From NCBI GenBank assembly GCA_023421675.1, contig JAEZTC010000013.1:496001-560000 (forward strand): a DNA stretch of 64,000 nt, in the 5' to 3' direction. A program made the position numbers and the translations under genes. This stretch comes from Bacillota bacterium (GTDB taxonomy: Bacteria; Bacillota; Clostridia; Acetivibrionales; JANLFN01). Under the pieces are notes generated by a model, which saw only the letters and a list, made by a program, of their open reading frames with translations, did not search any database and had not been told where the DNA came from. This document shows positions 49,967 to 58,953 of the stretch, piece by piece. The first letter of the stretch is position 1. Each line of letters opens with the position of its first letter.

Positions 49967-51781
49967 TTGATTAAGGGTGGATACACTAAAAAGCTCCTTA
50001 GAATAGACTTAACAAATAAATCATTTAAAGAAGAAGCAATACCAGAGGAATTTTTAATCAAATTTCTAGGCGGCAGGGGTCTTGCTGCAAAATATTATTA
50101 TGATGAAATACCTGCAAATGCAGATGCATTCTCACCTGAAAACAAGATAATATTCATGACAGGACCTTTGACTGGTACTCCGGCTTATTCTTCAGCTAAG
50201 TTCCAGCTTGCTACAAAATCACCTCTTTCAGGTGCATATATATGCTCGAACAGTGGAGGATCTTTCGGTCCTTACCTCAAGTTCTGCGGATATGATGGAG
50301 TAATATTTGAAGGAAAATCAGAGAATCCTGTTTATGTATCAATTTTTGATAATAAAATAGAGTTTAATGATGCCGCAGAATACATGGGACAGGATACTGA
50401 AGAAATTACACAAAACCTCAAGAAAAGGTATGAAGATAACAGATTGAGTGTAATGAGCATTGGACAAGCAGGTGAAAACCTTGTAAGATTTGCCTGCATA
50501 CAGGTTGACGAGCGCAGCTTCGGAAGAGGCGGCGGTGGTGCTGTTATGGCATCCAAAAACCTTAAGGCAGTTGTTATCAAGGGAACTGGAAAAGTACAGC
50601 TGGCAGATGAAGAAAAGGTTACAAAGCATATTAAGGAAAATTTCGATAAGCTAAGACAGTCAAAAGCAGGACTGACCAAATATGGAACAGCTGAATTGAC
50701 AGAAACCATCAATACTTTCGGATGCTATCCAACAGACAACTTTAAATCAGGTGTTCTTGAAAATCCTGAGACCATTTACGCACCATATATGGTTGAAAAC
50801 TATAAGGTAAAAAATGCTGCATGCTACAGATGCGCTCTTGCATGTGCTCAGGTGTGTGAAGTTAAGGAAGGACCATTCAAGGGTGCAAAAAGTGACCCTG
50901 AATATGAAACAGTTGACTCTTTCGGTGCACAGTGCGGCGTTAGGGATATGGCAGCGATTATAGCTGCAAATATGTGGGCCGACCGTCTTGGAATGGATGC
51001 AATGCAGGTTGGTACTACAGTTGCTATGGCAATGGAATTATATGAAGAAGGTATTATAGGTAAGGAAGAAACAGGTGGTATTGACCTTAAATTCGGCAAT
51101 GGCGAAGCTATGGTTGAAATGATTAAGAAGATAGGCTTAAGACAAGATATTGGAGACCTTCTTGCACTTGGTTTTATTGAACTTGCCAAGGTAAAGCCTG
51201 AATGGTCCAAATATATGGTACATGCAAAAGGTTTGGCATATGCAGCGTATGAGCCAAGAGGATTCTACGGAATGGGTCTTGCATATGGAACATCAAACAG
51301 AGGTGCATGCCATAATGTAGGCGGTTATACCGTTACAGACGAACTTAAGTCAGGAAAATATGACAGATTCGGTTCTGAAACAAAAGGAAAGCTTGTAAAA
51401 AATCTTCAGGATGCAAGAGCATTCATAGATTGCACAGGTATTTGCAATCAGGCTAAGGGTGGATTGGGACTTGCAAATCCTCCTAGTGGAACCTTCCTTG
51501 AAGACGTAACAGGTTATGAGTTTACTCCAAAGCTTCTTGAAATAGGGGAGAGGGTTTATAACCTTGAAAGGGCAATAATTACGCGTGAAGGTATGAACAG
51601 GAAGGATGACTACCTTGCAGAAAGAACAATGAATGAGCCTCTTCCAAGTGGTCAGGCGAAAGGAAGCGTCCTTACAAAGGAAAAGTATGATATTATGCTT
51701 GATGAATATTATATTGCCAGAGGCTGGGATAATAACGGGATACCTAAGGAAGAGACATTAAAATCTTTTGGTATTATATAG
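49967..51781 (+). CDS. aor: Tungsten aldehyde:ferredoxin oxidoreductase
   Basis: The start TTG 49967 is chosen since GGAGG (49954-49958) is 8 bases upstream and the protein then begins MIKGGYTKKLLRIDL as family members do. The 604-residue enzyme has [4Fe-4S] ligands Cys286, 289 and 293 (CYRCALAC) and Cys493 or 489 (DCTGIC), nearly the positions known in Pyrococcus AOR. The GGRGLAAKYYYDE and MGPLTGT-like pterin-binding segments are present. AOR holds a tungsten bis-pterin and oxidises aldehydes to acids, reducing ferredoxin. The substrate is probably an aldehyde from the sugar pathway (inference). Confidence 0.93.
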   Translation: MIKGGYTKKLLRIDLTNKSFKEEAIPEEFLIKFLGGRGLAAKYYYDEIPANADAFSPENKIIFMTGPLTGTPAYSSAKFQLATKSPLSGAYICSNSGGSFGPYLKFCGYDGVIFEGKSENPVYVSIFDNKIEFNDAAEYMGQDTEEITQNLKKRYEDNRLSVMSIGQAGENLVRFACIQVDERSFGRGGGGAVMASKNLKAVVIKGTGKVQLADEEKVTKHIKENFDKLRQSKAGLTKYGTAELTETINTFGCYPTDNFKSGVLENPETIYAPYMVENYKVKNAACYRCALACAQVCEVKEGPFKGAKSDPEYETVDSFGAQCGVRDMAAIIAANMWADRLGMDAMQVGTTVAMAMELYEEGIIGKEETGGIDLKFGNGEAMVEMIKKIGLRQDIGDLLALGFIELAKVKPEWSKYMVHAKGLAYAAYEPRGFYGMGLAYGTSNRGACHNVGGYTVTDELKSGKYDRFGSETKGKLVKNLQDARAFIDCTGICNQAKGGLGLANPPSGTFLEDVTGYEFTPKLLEIGERVYNLERAIITREGMNRKDDYLAERTMNEPLPSGQAKGSVLTKEKYDIMLDEYYIARGWDNNGIPKEETLKSFGII

Positions 51782-51799
51782 GATTTGGAAAGGTATTAT

Positions 51800-52057
51800 A
51801 TGATAAAGGTAAAATTTATATCCATTCACGATATAGCTCAAAAGGAACTGAACATTGACCTGGATGGAAGTAAAACATTAAGCATGACTGCTATTGTTAA
51901 TAATCTTGTCGAAAAGACAGGCATAGACTTTATAAACAATATTGAAAGCTACATGTTTATGAAGGAATGGGAGTTCTTACACCCTGAAAACTTTGACAAT
52001 ATTATGATAAATGACCTTGATTGTATAACTGTTATGCCCATGGTATTCGGTGGGTAA
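51800..52057 (+). CDS. MoaD/ThiS-like sulfur carrier next to AOR
   Basis: The start ATG 51800 follows GGAAAGG and lies 18 bases after the AOR stop. The 85-residue ubiquitin-like protein ends in VMPMVFGG; the C-terminal Gly-Gly is the residue pair activated by MoeB-type enzymes and thiocarboxylated for pterin dithiolene sulfur. AOR genes in archaea and bacteria often carry such a partner. It may be dedicated to the tungsten pterin of AOR rather than general cofactor synthesis (inference). Confidence 0.85.
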   Translation: MIKVKFISIHDIAQKELNIDLDGSKTLSMTAIVNNLVEKTGIDFINNIESYMFMKEWEFLHPENFDNIMINDLDCITVMPMVFGG

Positions 52058-52073
52058 TTATAATAAATTCAAA

Positions 52074-52096
52074 AGCCCTGCCGTAAGGGCAGGGCT
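52074..52096 (+). terminator. Hairpin between the MoaD-like and MoeB-like genes
   Basis: A nine-base-pair GC stem AGCCCTGCC / GGCAGGGCT with a 5-base loop is followed by a weak T tract. Read-through into the MoeB-like gene is likely, so it may act as an attenuator. Confidence 0.65.
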
Positions 52097-52149
52097 GATA
52101 ATCTTTCATAATAATAGATAAATTAAGTGATTTTGATGGAGAGATTGTT

Positions 52150-52995
52150 ATGTTGGACGAAAAACAGCTTCTTAGATATTCAAGGCAGCTGATTTTAAAA
52201 GAAATAGGTACCAATGGTCAAAAGAAAATAAGTGAAGCTAAAATACTTGTGATAGGTGCAGGAGGTCTTGGCTCACCGGCATTATCCTATTTGGCCGCAG
52301 CAGGCGTTGGTACGCTTGGTGTTGTCGATTTTGATAAGGTTGGTATTTCCAATCTCCAAAGGCAGATATTATTTACTACAGATGATATAAATAAAAGTAA
52401 GGTTGAAACTGCAAAAAAGCGTCTTAATCAGATGAATCCCGAGGTTAAGATTATAGAATATGATGTACGGTTGGATATAGATAACATAGAGGATGTAATC
52501 AAGGATTATGATGTTGTTATAGATGCCACGGATAACTATGTTACCAGATACCTTGTCAGTGATTGCTGTTATTTTTTGAAGAAGCCTGTTATAGAGGGTG
52601 CAGTACTGGGTTTTGTGGGAATACTGATGACTATTATTCCTGATAAGTCACCCTGTTACAGATGCCTTTATCCAATGCCTCCCAAAAGCGGAACAGCTCC
52701 TACTTGCAGTGATATAGGGATTATGGGAATGGTAGCTGGAACTATTGGGTCACTACAGGCTCTTGAAGCGATAAAGGTTATTCTGGGAATTGGTGAAACG
52801 CTCTCAGGAAAGGTTCTGTTTTTTGATGGACTGGACTTCAGTATGCGTGAAATGAAGCTTGACATGGATGATAAATGTCCTTTATGCGGTAAAGATGCTG
52901 TTATTAAGGAACTATCCCAATATGAAATGAATCATTGTGCTAATAAGGTCAAGGGTATAACCCAACTTAACGATTTACAAAATAGTCAATCTTGA
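52150..52995 (+). CDS. MoeB/ThiF/HesA-family adenylyltransferase
   Basis: This 281-residue protein has the ATP-binding motif VIGAGGLGSPALSYLAAAGVG near 35, the RYSRQLILKEIG start, the Asp in VVIDATDNYVTRY, the Cys in APTCSDIGIMG and two zinc CxxC pairs (CYRC and CPLC). It activates the C-terminal glycine of a MoaD/ThiS protein, here most likely the carrier encoded 93 bases upstream. The AOR-MoaD-MoeB order forms a self-contained cassette. A GGAGAG site precedes the ATG. Confidence 0.92.
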   Translation: MLDEKQLLRYSRQLILKEIGTNGQKKISEAKILVIGAGGLGSPALSYLAAAGVGTLGVVDFDKVGISNLQRQILFTTDDINKSKVETAKKRLNQMNPEVKIIEYDVRLDIDNIEDVIKDYDVVIDATDNYVTRYLVSDCCYFLKKPVIEGAVLGFVGILMTIIPDKSPCYRCLYPMPPKSGTAPTCSDIGIMGMVAGTIGSLQALEAIKVILGIGETLSGKVLFFDGLDFSMREMKLDMDDKCPLCGKDAVIKELSQYEMNHCANKVKGITQLNDLQNSQS

Positions 52996-53024
52996 GCATA
53001 TATTCAAATATAGCTCTCCCAATA

Positions 53025-53060
53025 ATAAACCGGCTTTTAACACCAGCCGGTTATTTTTTT
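53025..53060 (+). terminator. Terminator of module B
   Basis: AACCGGCT pairs with AGCCGGTT (53028-53035 with 53045-53052), followed by a run of T residues broken by one A. Confidence 0.9.
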
Positions 53061-53085
53061 TGGGAATTAAGTATAAAAGTTTAAA

Positions 53086-53901
53086 TCATACCCATGTTAA
53101 GTGTCCTTTTGTAGGGATACCGCCGATACCCTTGCTTCCTGAAACAGTTAACCTGGATATTTCCTGGGGAGTTACCACTGATCTGAAATCCGTCAATGCT
53201 ACCTTTTCAGATACAATTGCAGGATCAAGTGCATTTATAAGAATTCTTCCTGGAGAGCTTGCAAAATTGGCTCCTGCTGCCATAATACCCTGGTAGTAGG
53301 ACTGGCAGGCACCTGCAAATATACACAGCTTATTTTTATCAGGCTGATACTTTCTTGCTTCTTTTACTGCCTGTATAAAGTATTTCGAGTTTCTGTAGTT
53401 TTCAATAGAATCCGACATGTATGAACCCTTTTTCATTGCATCATGTCCTGTTATAACCAGAATGTCAGGTCTATACTGCTGTAAAAGACTCGATATTTTA
53501 TACGCTTGCTCGCTTTCATTTGACCATATGCCGTAAGATCTTATATTTGCCTGCCTGTAATAGCTTACACATTTGTCCATAAAGTCCTGGCTCGAGTCAA
53601 TATGAAGAACAGTTCCGGGTCTTGAATTGGCCCGGTAGGTTGCTAACCGGTATGGAAAATTCCTTACGTAAGTGTTTCGTTTAATTAAGTTTGTATGCTT
53701 TTGGATTTTTGTTAAGACTTCCTTGGTATCTTTTTTAATAAGATCTTCAATGTCTGCATCTGCTATAAGCCTGCTGTGAAGCCCTCTTAGAATACACTTT
53801 GTACCTTCATCTCTTGATTCATCGATTTCTTCTATTGTAAAAAAAACGTCTCCGCCATAAGATTTTCTTGCTACAATATCTCCCCTTTTTAAAGCATACA
53901 T
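53086..53901 (-). CDS. yabG: Sporulation-specific protease YabG
   Basis: This 271-residue protein matches the YabG (peptidase U57) family: GDIVARKSYGGDVFFTI at the start, VLHIDSSQDFMDKCVSYY, LVITGHDAMKKGSY and CIFAGACQSYYQGIM, which hold the likely His/Cys catalytic residues. In Bacillus it is made in the mother cell under sigma-K and trims spore coat proteins; in Clostridioides it also processes SleC/CspBA. A CATATTATG segment upstream on the minus strand might be a sigma-K -10. Its presence marks the organism as spore-forming. Confidence 0.93.
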   Translation of the reverse strand: MYALKRGDIVARKSYGGDVFFTIEEIDESRDEGTKCILRGLHSRLIADADIEDLIKKDTKEVLTKIQKHTNLIKRNTYVRNFPYRLATYRANSRPGTVLHIDSSQDFMDKCVSYYRQANIRSYGIWSNESEQAYKISSLLQQYRPDILVITGHDAMKKGSYMSDSIENYRNSKYFIQAVKEARKYQPDKNKLCIFAGACQSYYQGIMAAGANFASSPGRILINALDPAIVSEKVALTDFRSVVTPQEISRLTVSGSKGIGGIPTKGHLTWV

Positions 53902-54043
53902 AATATCACTCCATAATTTGCAGTTGATATTACATAATATGCATTGATATATATTTGGGAAGTGTTTTAAGTATTAATATTAAAGGGATTTATTAGTTGC
54001 ATACATTTACATAAGTGTGGACTTGTTATAAGTATGTTATATG

Positions 54044-54072
54044 AAAAAAACCGAGGCAATTAGCCCCGGCTT
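54044..54072 (-). terminator. Terminator of the arginase gene
   Basis: On the minus strand CCGGGGC pairs with GCCTCGG around TAATT, followed by seven T residues. Confidence 0.85.
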
Positions 54073-54094
54073 GCTTACTGGTATATTCGATGAA

Positions 54095-55000
54095 TCAACA
54101 CCACATTATTTTTTTCCCAAGAACAGAGCATATTAGTGAAACAGCAAGCTCTCCTGTCATATTTGCATTATCTCTGATTGGATTCAATTCTACAAATTCT
54201 AGTGATTTAAGTTTATCTTTGCCTGCCAGCATTTCGACCGCAGTATGTGCTTCACGATAGGTTAAACCACCTTTGACAGGTGTTCCTACTCCAGGTGCCT
54301 CTGTGGGTGATATAACATCAATATCAAAGCTTAGGTGAAAGCCTTCGGTATTTTCTTCAGCAATTTCAATAGCTTTCTTCATTATTTCACGTATGCCGTA
54401 TAAATCTATATCTTCCATTGTAAAAATGTGAACTCCTGATTTCCTTATCAAAGCAGCTTCTTCACGGTCAATACTCCTGGCACCTATTATTACGATTTTC
54501 TCAGGATTTACAAAATTGGTGTCGTCTGTTTTGAAGCTTGTAATTGCTTGTGAGCCTAAACCGGCTGCTGCAGCAAGCGACATGCCGTGCACATTACCTG
54601 ACAGAGTGGTGGTTTCGTTGTTGAAATCACCATGTGCATCCATCCATATGACACCAATGTTTTTTAAAGCTCTTTGAGAACCCAGCACTGTTCCTATTGC
54701 TATACTGTGGTCTCCTCCAAGTACAAGGGGTACATTGCCTTCAATGAGGCTTTTATATACAGCTTTAGATAAACTCTCATTAACAAGGTTAATTTCATTT
54801 ATATACTTCATTTTTACAGAAGTATCCTCATATGTTGATTGGAGAATTGGTACCGGTATGTTACCTAAATCCCTATAACTCAAACCCATTTCATTCAGTG
54901 CTTTCCCGAGACCAGAGTATCTTATTGCTCCAGGTCCCATATCTACGCCTCTTTCATTTGCTCCAAAATCAACCGGAACTCCTATTATATCTATTGGCAT
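54095..55000 (-). CDS. rocF: Arginase
   Basis: This 301-residue ureohydrolase has the manganese-binding motifs GGDHSIA (near 97), DAHGDFN (near 120) and SFDIDVISPTEAPG (near 225), and the N-terminal GVPVDFGANERGVDMGPGAIR typical of arginases. It converts arginine to ornithine and urea. An AGGAGG site precedes the ATG. The gene is single with its own terminator. Agmatinase is less likely given the N-terminal motif. Confidence 0.92.
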   Translation of the reverse strand: MPIDIIGVPVDFGANERGVDMGPGAIRYSGLGKALNEMGLSYRDLGNIPVPILQSTYEDTSVKMKYINEINLVNESLSKAVYKSLIEGNVPLVLGGDHSIAIGTVLGSQRALKNIGVIWMDAHGDFNNETTTLSGNVHGMSLAAAAGLGSQAITSFKTDDTNFVNPEKIVIIGARSIDREEAALIRKSGVHIFTMEDIDLYGIREIMKKAIEIAEENTEGFHLSFDIDVISPTEAPGVGTPVKGGLTYREAHTAVEMLAGKDKLKSLEFVELNPIRDNANMTGELAVSLICSVLGKKIMWC

Positions 55001-55109
55001 AAGCGGCCTCCTGCTAATCTCAATATTTACATGGATAAAAAATATCCATACGGCGATATAACATACACAATATTAAATATAATCCAAACTTTTAATATAG
55101 TAAATATGG

Positions 55110-55138
55110 TTGTATTGTATACATGCATGTTCTATAAT
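55110..55138 (+). promoter_or_regulatory. Promoter of the MutS-like gene
   Basis: TTGTAT (55110-55115), a 17-base spacer and TATAAT (55133-55138). Confidence 0.65.
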
Positions 55139-55207
55139 TTATTAAATACAGCTTAGATTACTTTATAAAAATTTTAATTATATTTTATAACTTCAGAGGT
55201 GCGGATA

Positions 55208-56899
55208 ATGGAACAGGGATATATGATTTTTTTGTTTATAGCTGCTGCTATTGTGATAAGCATTATAGTTTCGGTATACAGCAAGATGAAAAGGATGAGA
55301 GACCTTAAGGATAAAATTGCATATTCATGGGGTAAAACGCCTAAACAGAAATATAAAGAAGAAGATTTTAAAAGGATAAAGGATTATCATATCAATAAGA
55401 CAGAAAATATTGAAGACAGGAATGTTATTGACGATATCACATGGAATGACATTGATATGGACAATATTTTTAAAAGAATGAATTCTACGCAGTCATCTAT
55501 TGGTGAAGAGTATCTTTATGATATGCTCAGAAGGCCTGTATTTGATCAAAGCATTTTAAACCAGAGGGAAAAGCTAATTGAACTCTTCAGCAATAATAAA
55601 GGCTTAAGGGAAAAACTTCAGCTGTTTTTAGGTAAAGTAGGCAAGACAGATGCCAGCAATATTTCTAATTACTTTTTCAATAAGAATAAATATAGAGGTA
55701 AAGCTTTTATTTTCAAGATACTATCTGCAACAGCATTTATAGCTCCTTTCCTTTGTTTTATAAATGTTGGTTTGGGGGTAACCTTGACTCTTGGTATGCT
55801 GGTAATGAATATAATTATTCATTTTAACGTAAAGAGTCAAATAGGCTGGCAGTTGGAGGTACTTGCCTTTATTATTAATATGGTGAGCAAGGCTAAAAAA
55901 TTGTCGAATGAAAATATACCCGAGCTGAAAGAATATAATGAAACTCTAAGAGATAATCTCAAGGATATTTATAAAATTACAAGAAAAGCTTTTTTCCTTT
56001 TTACAATTTCTAATAATGATTTATTCACTGAGTATTTCAGAATTGCATTTTTGAGAGAAGCAATAGAATATGAAACTGTAATGACTACTCTTAAGACACA
56101 CGGCGAAAACTTTTTAAAAATATATGAAGTCTTTGGACTTCTCGATTCAATGATTTCAGTTGCATCATACAGAAAGAGTCTTCAGTATTATACCAACCCT
56201 GAGCTATACAATAAGGCAGGCAGTAAAAATAAAAGGTTAAGCTTTACTGATTTATATCATCCTCTTATAGAAGAGCCGGTTCCGAATTCAATATCAATTG
56301 ATAAATCTGTTTTACTTACCGGTTCAAATGCATCAGGTAAATCAACTTTCCTTAAGACGGTTGCAATTAACGCGATTTTTGCCCAAACTATTAATACATG
56401 CCTGGCAAAGGAATACAAATCGGATTACTTCATGGTATTCAGTTCAATGGCGCTGAAAGATAATCTTTTAGGCAATGAGAGTTACTTTGTTGTTGAAACA
56501 AAGTCGTTAAAAAGGATATTGGACTACCTTAATGAGGAAGTTTCCTGCCTGTGCTTTGTTGATGAGGTTTTGAGGGGGACAAACACCATTGAAAGAGTTG
56601 CTGCTTCGTCACAAATCCTTTATCACCTTAGCCAAAGCAACTGTCTTTGCTTTGCAGCTACACACGATATAGAACTGTCTTACACTTTGGCTGACGATTA
56701 CAGCAATTATCACTTCCAGGAACGTATCGAGGAAGGAAATATAATATTTGATTACAAACTGTATGAAGGAAGATCAAACACCAGAAATGCCATAAAGCTT
56801 CTTAGCATAATAGGTTATAATGAAGGAGTAGTAAAGTGTGCGGAAAGTATGGCAAACTATTTCCTGTCAGAAGGAAAATGGAAAGCAGCAAACCAGTAG
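55208..56899 (+). CDS. Membrane-anchored MutS-like ATPase
   Basis: The start ATG 55208 follows GAGGTG. The 563-residue protein has an N-terminal membrane helix (about 5-25), a helical MutS-core-like region interrupted by a hydrophobic pair (about 170-210), and a C-terminal MutS ATPase domain with Walker A TGSNASGKST near 372 and Walker B CLCFVDEVLRGTNTIER near 450, then AATHDIELS. The mismatch-recognition domain of true MutS is absent, so mismatch repair is unlikely. This family is widespread in Firmicutes with unknown function. The membrane placement is unusual for a DNA-handling ATPase. Confidence 0.85.
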   Translation: MEQGYMIFLFIAAAIVISIIVSVYSKMKRMRDLKDKIAYSWGKTPKQKYKEEDFKRIKDYHINKTENIEDRNVIDDITWNDIDMDNIFKRMNSTQSSIGEEYLYDMLRRPVFDQSILNQREKLIELFSNNKGLREKLQLFLGKVGKTDASNISNYFFNKNKYRGKAFIFKILSATAFIAPFLCFINVGLGVTLTLGMLVMNIIIHFNVKSQIGWQLEVLAFIINMVSKAKKLSNENIPELKEYNETLRDNLKDIYKITRKAFFLFTISNNDLFTEYFRIAFLREAIEYETVMTTLKTHGENFLKIYEVFGLLDSMISVASYRKSLQYYTNPELYNKAGSKNKRLSFTDLYHPLIEEPVPNSISIDKSVLLTGSNASGKSTFLKTVAINAIFAQTINTCLAKEYKSDYFMVFSSMALKDNLLGNESYFVVETKSLKRILDYLNEEVSCLCFVDEVLRGTNTIERVAASSQILYHLSQSNCLCFAATHDIELSYTLADDYSNYHFQERIEEGNIIFDYKLYEGRSNTRNAIKLLSIIGYNEGVVKCAESMANYFLSEGKWKAANQ

Positions 56900-56904
56900 G
56901 CTGA

Positions 56905-57570
56905 TTATTTAAATATGCCGGAAATCATATGAGCTACTTTATCAAGTGTGTCACCATCTGCAAAAATAGTTATTATACCTGCAATAAATAAGACTACACC
57001 GATTATAAATTTACCAGTCCGGATAGAGGGCGTATCAAAGTCTACTTTGATACGTCCAAAATTTATTTTGGTAGCAAAAACTACCCACCAGGATGCTGAA
57101 CCAACAAAAACTCCAATTACAAGTAATATGGCAGAAACGGCATTCATTGATGTGTAACCTACTCCAAATACGGTAAATAACCCTATAAATGTCAAAATAA
57201 TCAGCGGGTTGGTAAATGACAGTAAAAAAGTGGACATAAATGAGTTTACAGTACTGCTTCCGTGGGTAGACATTTCTTCGGCTTTTGGCCGTGACAAGGC
57301 AATAAAACAACCAATAGCGCATATTATAAGTCCGCTTAATATACGTAAAATATCTTCATTCTGCGTCATGAAGTCAGATACAAAGGTAAGACCAAAACTT
57401 ATTATTGCAGCATATAATGCATCACAGGTAGCTGCACCAAGACCTGAAAAAAATCCGTGTATTCTTCCTCTTTGAATTGCGTTTTTTATACAAAGTATGC
57501 CCATCGGACCTATAGGTACGCTCACGATCGCACCGGCCAGAAAGCCCTTTAAGAATAATCCAAGTAACAT
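56905..57570 (-). CDS. LysE/RhtB-family exporter
   Basis: The start ATG at 57570 follows TTGGAG; a TTG four codons upstream lies in that site. The 221-residue membrane protein has six helices and the LysE-family motif GAIVSVPIGPMGILCIKNAIQRGR near the N terminus. The family exports amino acids such as lysine, threonine or homoserine lactones; the substrate here is unknown. It is convergent with the MutS-like gene. Confidence 0.88.
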   Translation of the reverse strand: MLLGLFLKGFLAGAIVSVPIGPMGILCIKNAIQRGRIHGFFSGLGAATCDALYAAIISFGLTFVSDFMTQNEDILRILSGLIICAIGCFIALSRPKAEEMSTHGSSTVNSFMSTFLLSFTNPLIILTFIGLFTVFGVGYTSMNAVSAILLVIGVFVGSASWWVVFATKINFGRIKVDFDTPSIRTGKFIIGVVLFIAGIITIFADGDTLDKVAHMISGIFK

Positions 57571-57840
57571 TAATATCTCCAAACGATTAGTAGCGTAATA
57601 CGCTATTATTATTTAACTCAAAAATTGTTAACATGTCAATATATAGAACTATTTTATAAATTAATAATATTTAAAATCATTAACGTTTTATTGCATTTTG
57701 TCTTATATATGCTAATATTTTACCATATAGCATCATATTATGACACCTGTTTTTAAAGATTAATATTTTTTAGAAGTAGCTATTCTTTTATTAATTCAAA
57801 TCATATATTGTTAAATGTGTACTAAAATCAGCAGAAACGG

Positions 57841-58950
57841 ATGGGTATAAATATGGCACGGGAATATATCGATAAAATGAATTCAGAACTGGGAAAATTT
57901 CTTTTCAACTTGTTTAAAGCATGTTTATTTAAACCTAAAACGGCTTCATTCATTATTAAGACGTTAATAAAACAAAAAAAGTCCGGAAAAATCAGAGCAC
58001 AATGGGAGAAACAAGGTATTCATATACCACCGTATTTAATAGCAAGTTTAACCCATACCTGTAATTTAAGATGTAAAGGCTGCTATTCACATGCAAAGAG
58101 GATTAATAACGAAAATGAAATGACTGAATCCCAATGGAAACAGCTTTTTTATGAAGCACGCGAGCTTGGCATTTTTGTAATAATGCTTGCAGGGGGAGAG
58201 CCCCTGATGAGGAAGGATATCCTTAGTTTGTGCGGACAGCTGCCCGAAATTGTCTTCCCTGTTTTTACAAATGGACTTCTCCTGGATAAAAATCTTATGA
58301 GTATGATAAGCAAGACTAGAAATATTATTCCTGTAATAAGCATTGAGGGACTTTTGCCTGAAACTGATGACAGAAGGGGAAAAGGCGTTTACGGTAAGGT
58401 TATGGAGGTTTTGAGCGAACTTGATGAAGAGGATGTTTTTTATGGTTTATCAATAACAGTTACAAGTGAAAACTTTGAAACGGTGACAGGTGAAACATTC
58501 CTTAAAACTATGTCACAGTCTGGATGTAAGCTTTTCTTCCTGGTGGAATATGTACCTGTACAGGAAGGTACTGAAAACCTTATTATAAGCGATTCACAGA
58601 AACAAAGACTTTTAGGTATGACAGATGAATTAAGAAGAAAGTTTAAAGGTGTATTCGTAAACTTTCCTGGTGATGAAAGTACTTTTGGCGGATGCCTTGC
58701 GGCCGGAAGGGGATTTATTCATGTGAGCCCTGATGGAAAAGTAGAGCCATGTCCATTTGCTCCATATTCAGATGCCAGACTTGGAGATATAACACTTAAA
58801 GAGGCTTTAAAATCCGAGTTGTTGGAAAAAATACGTGACAACCATTCCAGCCTGGTTGAAAGCAACGGAGGCTGTGCGCTTTGGACCAACAGGGAATGGG
58901 TAAAATCACTTGTTCCTGACAAAGCTTCAGATAAAAATATTAATATTTAG
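57841..58950 (+). CDS. Radical SAM protein with SPASM-like C terminus
   Basis: This 369-residue radical SAM enzyme has the cluster motif CNLRCKGC (Cys74, 78, 81), the LAGGEPLM glycine motif near 120 and C-terminal cysteines (GGCLAAGRG, EPCPFAPYS, GGCALW) suggesting an auxiliary Fe-S cluster as in SPASM/twitch proteins. The start could instead be the ATG at 57853. The substrate is unknown; peptide modification or heme-like chemistry are options in the family. It is convergent with the MEMO gene and not an obvious member of the AmmeMemoRadiSam trio, whose radical SAM component differs. Confidence 0.82.
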   Translation: MGINMAREYIDKMNSELGKFLFNLFKACLFKPKTASFIIKTLIKQKKSGKIRAQWEKQGIHIPPYLIASLTHTCNLRCKGCYSHAKRINNENEMTESQWKQLFYEARELGIFVIMLAGGEPLMRKDILSLCGQLPEIVFPVFTNGLLLDKNLMSMISKTRNIIPVISIEGLLPETDDRRGKGVYGKVMEVLSELDEEDVFYGLSITVTSENFETVTGETFLKTMSQSGCKLFFLVEYVPVQEGTENLIISDSQKQRLLGMTDELRRKFKGVFVNFPGDESTFGGCLAAGRGFIHVSPDGKVEPCPFAPYSDARLGDITLKEALKSELLEKIRDNHSSLVESNGGCALWTNREWVKSLVPDKASDKNINI

Positions 58951-58953
58951 ATA

